Shown in pieces: positions 6,339-8,968 of a DNA stretch of 8,968 nt. Location of the stretch: the NCBI GenBank assembly GCA_011524425.1, contig WTKI01000386.1, forward strand, positions 1 through 8,968. Direction: 5' to 3'. Made by a program: the position numbers and the translations under genes. The first letter of the stretch is position 1. Each line of letters starts with the position of its first letter. The notes under the pieces are model-generated. The model made no database searches and was not told the origin of the DNA. It worked only from the letters and a program-made list of their open reading frames with translations. The stretch comes from Altererythrobacter sp. Its GTDB lineage: Bacteria; Pseudomonadota; Alphaproteobacteria; Sphingomonadales; Sphingomonadaceae.

Positions 6339-7898
6339 TCAAGGGGTAGGCAGGCTGGTGCAAGACCCCGAAATGCTGTTGAAATCAAAGATGCTGGAAT
6401 TGCAGGTCCAGTCGCGGAAGCGCGTATCTGAATCGCTGGCAACGGCACCGATGAAATCAGTGGTCTCGAAGAAGGACGATAGTGTGGTTGGGTCGAACGC
6501 CGGTACCGAGTTGCTGAAGAACAGTCCGCTAAGCGTGATTGCAACCAATTCGTCGTTATTCATACCAGCGTCGAATTGAGCTTCAACATCAGCATCGGTA
6601 ACGCCGGATTCGCCACGGAATGGGCGAGCAGGATCACAATCCGCAGCAATCGATTCAAAGTCTGGATCGGCTGTCAATGTTACTGTCTCGTCGATCCGGA
6701 AGCATGTCTCGGTCGCCGTCTCTATAACACCATTAGCAAGAACCAGCTTCGCACCACCGCGAGCACGCACAGCCTGAGAGTTGGCAGAACTTTGCTCGAT
6801 AAAGGTGAAGTTGCTGACCTGCATCACCGTTTGCGGAAGGGCTTGTGTAGCGAAGTCAGAGTCAGGCGAATCCAGCTCGATCAAGTTATCGCCACCACCT
6901 GTGCGGTGGATGCCGACGACATATTGCATGTTTACTTGTGCACCAGTGTCAACATCGAAAGAGTCATCGTCAGCGCCAACCGCAACCGCGTTTTGCATGT
7001 TCACGCTTCCGCCAAAGAACTCCATGCCATCGTCTGAGCTGTTGAAGCTCATAATGTTGCGCAGGACTGTGCCGGAGCCAATTCCGCCTGTCGTCAAAGA
7101 CTGCAACTCGTTGCCTGGTGCCAAGCTGAAACCGGAGAACCGGATCTGAACAAATTCAAGTGCACCTGAACTGTCAGAGGAGTCAGTGCCGCCAAACAAT
7201 GTGGTGACGCTAGCCCCTTCAAGTTCTTGCTCGCAGCTGGCTTGGTCGAACGCGCCGGAACCGTCGCTTGCCTGACCATTGTTGTTGAAAACACCAGTAC
7301 GGCAGTCGGAAACAGGTGCCCGACCGAGCAGAACGACGCCGCCCCATTGACCTGTCGAGTTGTCGTCGCTCAAGCCAAGAACATTGTCGCGGCTGGTAAA
7401 GATAATGGGCTGCGTTGCTGTGCCTGATGCAATCAACTGGTTGCCACGGTTAGCGACAAGGAACGAGCGTCCAGTCGCACCATAAAGGATGACGCCCGGA
7501 TCAATTGTCAGCTCTACGCTGGAGCCGGTGCTTGTCGGGCCCTGGTCTGTGCCGATGTCGACGCGGCCTTCAAGTGCATAAAGCAGTCCGTCGATTGATG
7601 GCAGGGTCGTATCGGTATCGATGACTGGTGGCAGGGAGCAAATACGATATTCGCCCGTGGGACCAGAAATGGTGCCTCCGTCCGTCAGTCCACCGGTTGC
7701 GTTGATAGTCGGGCAACCAGCAGCAGGCGTGACATCGCCATCGCCATCGCCCCCATCTCCGCCGCCATCATCGCCGCCGCCGGGATTGTTGATGATGATA
7801 TCGCCGCTTGTGCCGGGAGATACAATTTCATCACCGCCACAGGCGGAAAGAGCAAAAAGACTGCAGCAAGCAGCAAGAGCAAAACGCATTTTGGTCAC
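6339..7898 (-). CDS. Secreted beta-helix lipoprotein paired with the TonB receptor
   Basis: A predicted surface or periplasmic lipoprotein of 519 residues. The signal MTKMRFALAACCSLFALSAC has lipobox LSAC with Cys20 lipidated. A Gly/Asp tether (39-55) precedes a body of short repeating strands such as VELTIDPGVILYGATG and GQWGGVVLLGRAPVSD, typical of right-handed beta-helix folds. Asp-rich turns (SSDDGMEFFGG, GADDDSFDVDTG) could bind calcium. Eight mature cysteines fall into four near pairs: 62/87, 199/222, 399/421 and 499/513. The GTG at 7898 is chosen because a G-rich site (7907-7911) lies 8 nt upstream and adds a Lys to the signal. The ATG at 7889 (516 aa) is the alternative. Placement before the receptor suggests a ligand-capturing partner, by analogy with SusD-type lipoproteins but of different fold. 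No enzymatic motif was recognised. A near-consensus Pho box lies upstream. Confidence 0.88.
   Translation of the reverse strand: MTKMRFALAACCSLFALSACGGDEIVSPGTSGDIIINNPGGGDDGGGDGGDGDGDVTPAAGCPTINATGGLTDGGTISGPTGEYRICSLPPVIDTDTTLPSIDGLLYALEGRVDIGTDQGPTSTGSSVELTIDPGVILYGATGRSFLVANRGNQLIASGTATQPIIFTSRDNVLGLSDDNSTGQWGGVVLLGRAPVSDCRTGVFNNNGQASDGSGAFDQASCEQELEGASVTTLFGGTDSSDSSGALEFVQIRFSGFSLAPGNELQSLTTGGIGSGTVLRNIMSFNSSDDGMEFFGGSVNMQNAVAVGADDDSFDVDTGAQVNMQYVVGIHRTGGGDNLIELDSPDSDFATQALPQTVMQVSNFTFIEQSSANSQAVRARGGAKLVLANGVIETATETCFRIDETVTLTADPDFESIAADCDPARPFRGESGVTDADVEAQFDAGMNNDELVAITLSGLFFSNSVPAFDPTTLSSFFETTDFIGAVASDSDTRFRDWTCNSSIFDFNSISGSCTSLPTP
7734..7784 (-). repeat. Gly/Asp low-complexity tether coded by GGCGAT-like repeats
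   Basis: The codons for lipoprotein residues 39-55 use short repeated units (CGCCAT on the plus strand, several in tandem). Changes in copy number by 3 or 6 nt would lengthen or shorten the tether without a frameshift. This is a protein linker and not a CRISPR or satellite element. Confidence 0.7.
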
Positions 7899-7970
7899 GA
7901 GAGGGGCCCCCTTCAAAGGCTGAAATTCGGTTGACGCGAATCGACGTCGAGATGGGCCTAGGGGCACTCC

Positions 7971-7988
7971 ATGACAGTTTGTTTTCAG
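7971..7988 (-). promoter_or_regulatory. Second, weaker Pho-box-like site
   Basis: On the minus strand CTGAAAACAAACTGTCAT matches the Pho box CTGTCATAAAACTGTCAT at 14 of 18 positions: the downstream half is perfect and the upstream half weak. It lies 72 nt before the lipoprotein start. The bases expected for a -10 element (TAGGCC) are poor, so it may be an accessory PhoB site and not the promoter-proximal one. Confidence 0.4.
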
Positions 7989-8037
7989 ATATAGGAAGAA
8001 ATAGGTGACCAGAAAGCGACTGAAATATGACGATTTT

Positions 8038-8043
8038 TTTACA
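8038..8043 (-). promoter_or_regulatory. Candidate -10 element TGTAAA of the Pho-controlled promoter
   Basis: On the minus strand TGTAAA starts 11 bp after the last base of the strong Pho box, the spacing seen in E. coli Pho promoters such as phoA. It matches TATAAT at four of six positions. Transcription would start near 8030, leaving a leader of about 130 nt before the lipoprotein. Confidence 0.4.
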
Positions 8044-8054
8044 TTCCGCCGTAT

Positions 8055-8072
8055 ATGACAGTTTTATGACTT
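8055..8072 (-). promoter_or_regulatory. Near-consensus Pho box
   Basis: The minus strand reads AAGTCATAAAACTGTCAT, identical to the classical PhoB site CTGTCATAAAACTGTCAT at 16 of 18 positions, with the required 11-bp spacing of the two GTCAT cores. A third ATGTCAT abuts at 8074-8080. It reads toward the lipoprotein and receptor genes and is followed at the right distance by a possible -10. PhoB bound here should activate the lipoprotein promoter under phosphate limitation. It also lies 67 nt from the TPR gene start on the other side, so an effect in that direction is possible. Confidence 0.72.
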
Positions 8073-8135
8073 TATGACATTTTTATTGCAAAACGCGTTC
8101 TCCGGCAGCAATTTGGCCTTAACAACAAAGTCATG

Positions 8136-8139
8136 GGAG
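8136..8139 (+). promoter_or_regulatory. Ribosome binding site fixing the TPR gene start
   Basis: GGAG lies 7 nt before the ATG at 8147. An in-frame TAA at 8120-8122 with no other start codon between leaves this as the only upstream start. Confidence 0.7.
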
Positions 8140-8146
8140 AAGAGAA

Positions 8147-8527
8147 ATGCTGTTAGTGTCAGCCCTTTCGGTCGCGATCTCTGCATCTGGGCCAATCCAG
8201 GCGGTTGAACAGGTCGATGTGGGATATGACCAGTTGGCGAATGGTGAAAATGAAGTCGCAATTGAACGCATCGAGAGCAACGAAGTTCTTGATGCTGACG
8301 ACCCGTCACGCTTGATCAATCTCGGCGTTGCCTATGCCCGTGAAGGCAACACGCAGAAGGCCCGCGAACTTTTTCGGGCAGCGCTCTATTCACCCGACCG
8401 GCAGTTGGTTGAAACCTCGCGAGGTGAGTGGGTCGATTCTCGAATTCTGGCTCGCAAAGCGCTTGCCAAACTCGACCAGGTTGATGCGGAACAATACACT
8501 CAGGTTGCATTGGCCCCTTCAGAATAA
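8147..8527 (+). CDS. Small secreted TPR-repeat protein
   Basis: A 126-residue protein likely exported to the periplasm. The first 19 residues form a hydrophobic signal-like segment ending IQA, unusual in having no Lys or Arg before the hydrophobic core. One clear tetratricopeptide repeat covers about 53-86, with NLGVAYAREGNTQKARELFRAAL as its core pattern (positions 58-80), flanked by partial helices at 27-48 and 92-110. TPRs bind other proteins and have no catalytic activity. It is divergent from the lipoprotein across the 248-bp Pho-box region and is followed after 97 bp by a lytic transglycosylase gene in the same direction. Small periplasmic TPR proteins occur next to TonB/ExbB/ExbD-type gene sets, so a role as adaptor for an energising complex is plausible but unproven. 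Confidence 0.85.
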   Translation: MLLVSALSVAISASGPIQAVEQVDVGYDQLANGENEVAIERIESNEVLDADDPSRLINLGVAYAREGNTQKARELFRAALYSPDRQLVETSRGEWVDSRILARKALAKLDQVDAEQYTQVALAPSE

Positions 8528-8531
8528 CTCT

Positions 8532-8574
8532 TGTCAGTGCTTGGATCGGCTAAAGCCGATTGCACCTGCTGACA
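8532..8574 (+). other. Multi-part hairpin between the TPR and transglycosylase genes
   Basis: An inner stem ATCGGC (8545-8550)/GCCGAT (8555-8560) with loop TAAA is enclosed by GTGC (8537-8540)/GCAC (8562-8565) and TGTCAG (8532-8537)/CTGACA (8569-8574), which share base 8537 and so cannot both form fully. No T-run follows, so it is more likely an RNA-stabilising or partial termination structure than a standard terminator. It starts 5 nt after the TPR stop codon. Confidence 0.45.
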
Positions 8575-8624
8575 CCGCTCGCGCTGTCACAATGCCGTAA
8601 TGCTAGTGCTACAATCGAGCGTGC

Positions 8625-8968
8625 ATGCATTGCCACTCGATTCTCCGGCCCAGTGCGTATGTGGCTCTTACTTCCGTGCTTGCGTTATCCGCGAGCATGG
8701 CCCGGGCAGACGTGCTCGAGATCAATAACGGCGAAGTTCAGTGGATCGCTGGTGGCCCTGTTGAACACCATCAGACGCTAATCCCGAATTCGGCGCGAAC
8801 CAATTTGACCGCGTTGCCAAACGGCGCGGCCATTCCTGCGCGCTATGCTGCATTTGTATACGACTTGGCCGCACGATACGACCTAAGCCCAGCTTTGATA
8901 GAAGCGCTTGTTTGGCAAGAAAGCCGGTGGCGAGAGGATGCAATTTCGCCCAAAGGTGCGCGAGGCCT
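8625..8968 (+). CDS. Lytic transglycosylase (SLT domain), truncated by the window
   Basis: Expected to cleave the MurNAc-GlcNAc bond of peptidoglycan in the periplasm, leaving 1,6-anhydro-MurNAc. About 114 residues are visible and the frame runs off the right edge. A signal peptide is clear: MHCHSILRPS, then a hydrophobic stretch ending SMARA, cleaved before DVLEINNG. The domain start LSPALIEALVWQESRWREDA is followed by SPKGARGL, the hallmark of goose-lysozyme-like SLT enzymes, with Glu99 (WQES) as catalytic acid. An in-frame TAG at 8604-8606 and only a weak GAG site upstream leave the ATG at 8625 as the sole good start. It follows the TPR gene by 97 bp and is probably co-transcribed. Such enzymes open the wall for trans-envelope assemblies or remodel it; which applies here is unknown. 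Confidence 0.85.
   Translation, partial: MHCHSILRPSAYVALTSVLALSASMARADVLEINNGEVQWIAGGPVEHHQTLIPNSARTNLTALPNGAAIPARYAAFVYDLAARYDLSPALIEALVWQESRWREDAISPKGARG

Noticed and set aside
7731..7782. CRISPR or satellite array
   Set aside because: The units are 3-6 nt, with no spacers, and encode a protein linker in frame.
7621..7923. Plus-strand frame with a long Ser/Pro run
   Set aside because: It is the antisense reading of the Gly/Asp tether and signal peptide codons of the lipoprotein.
7889..7967. ATG at 7967 as start of the beta-helix lipoprotein
   Set aside because: It would bury the lipobox signal under 23 extra residues rich in Arg and Pro; the lipoprotein signal begins at 7898 or 7889.
1..8968. 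tRNA, rRNA, insertion sequence, integrase or toxin-antitoxin genes
   Set aside because: I looked on both strands and saw no cloverleaf-type sequence, transposase motif or terminal repeats that I could support.

Overview
The window looks like chromosomal DNA from a Gram-negative alphaproteobacterium, most likely a marine Sphingomonadales/Erythrobacteraceae member. This is judged from protein style: a large TonB-dependent receptor, lipoproteins, a periplasmic PQQ quinohemoprotein, and moderate GC with dense coding. No marker gene is present, so the taxonomy is inference.

Layout. (1) 55-2220 (+): a PQQ-dependent quinohemoprotein alcohol dehydrogenase with a C-terminal cytochrome c domain and an apparent lipoprotein signal. 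(2) 2221-2845: mostly non-coding DNA with a short direct/inverted repeat element and one small unrecognised gene (2413-2658, -). (3) 2846-3517 (+): an OmpR/PhoB-type response regulator whose receiver domain keeps the phosphoacceptor Asp but has lost other switch residues. It converges on (4) 3538-6228 (-): a TonB-dependent outer-membrane receptor. A perfect 11-bp inverted repeat spans the end of the regulator gene. (5) 6339-7898 (-): a secreted beta-helix lipoprotein immediately upstream of the receptor on the same strand, separated from it by a strong hairpin that is fully paired only in the minus-strand RNA. (6) 7899-8146: a divergent control region holding a near-consensus Pho box pointing at the lipoprotein-receptor pair. 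(7) 8147-8527 (+): a small secreted TPR protein. (8) 8625 to the right edge (+): the start of a lytic transglycosylase cut by the window.

The most interesting reading is that items 3-8 form one accessory cell-envelope system. Its core would be a Pho-regulated lipoprotein plus TonB receptor for scavenging a phosphorus-containing ligand at the cell surface, flanked by a degenerate PhoB-like regulator and by periplasmic TPR and peptidoglycan-lytic proteins that could help build or energise it. The Pho box, the hairpin and the motifs are read directly from the sequence. The substrate and the functional link between the genes are inference. The alcohol dehydrogenase appears to be a separate module.
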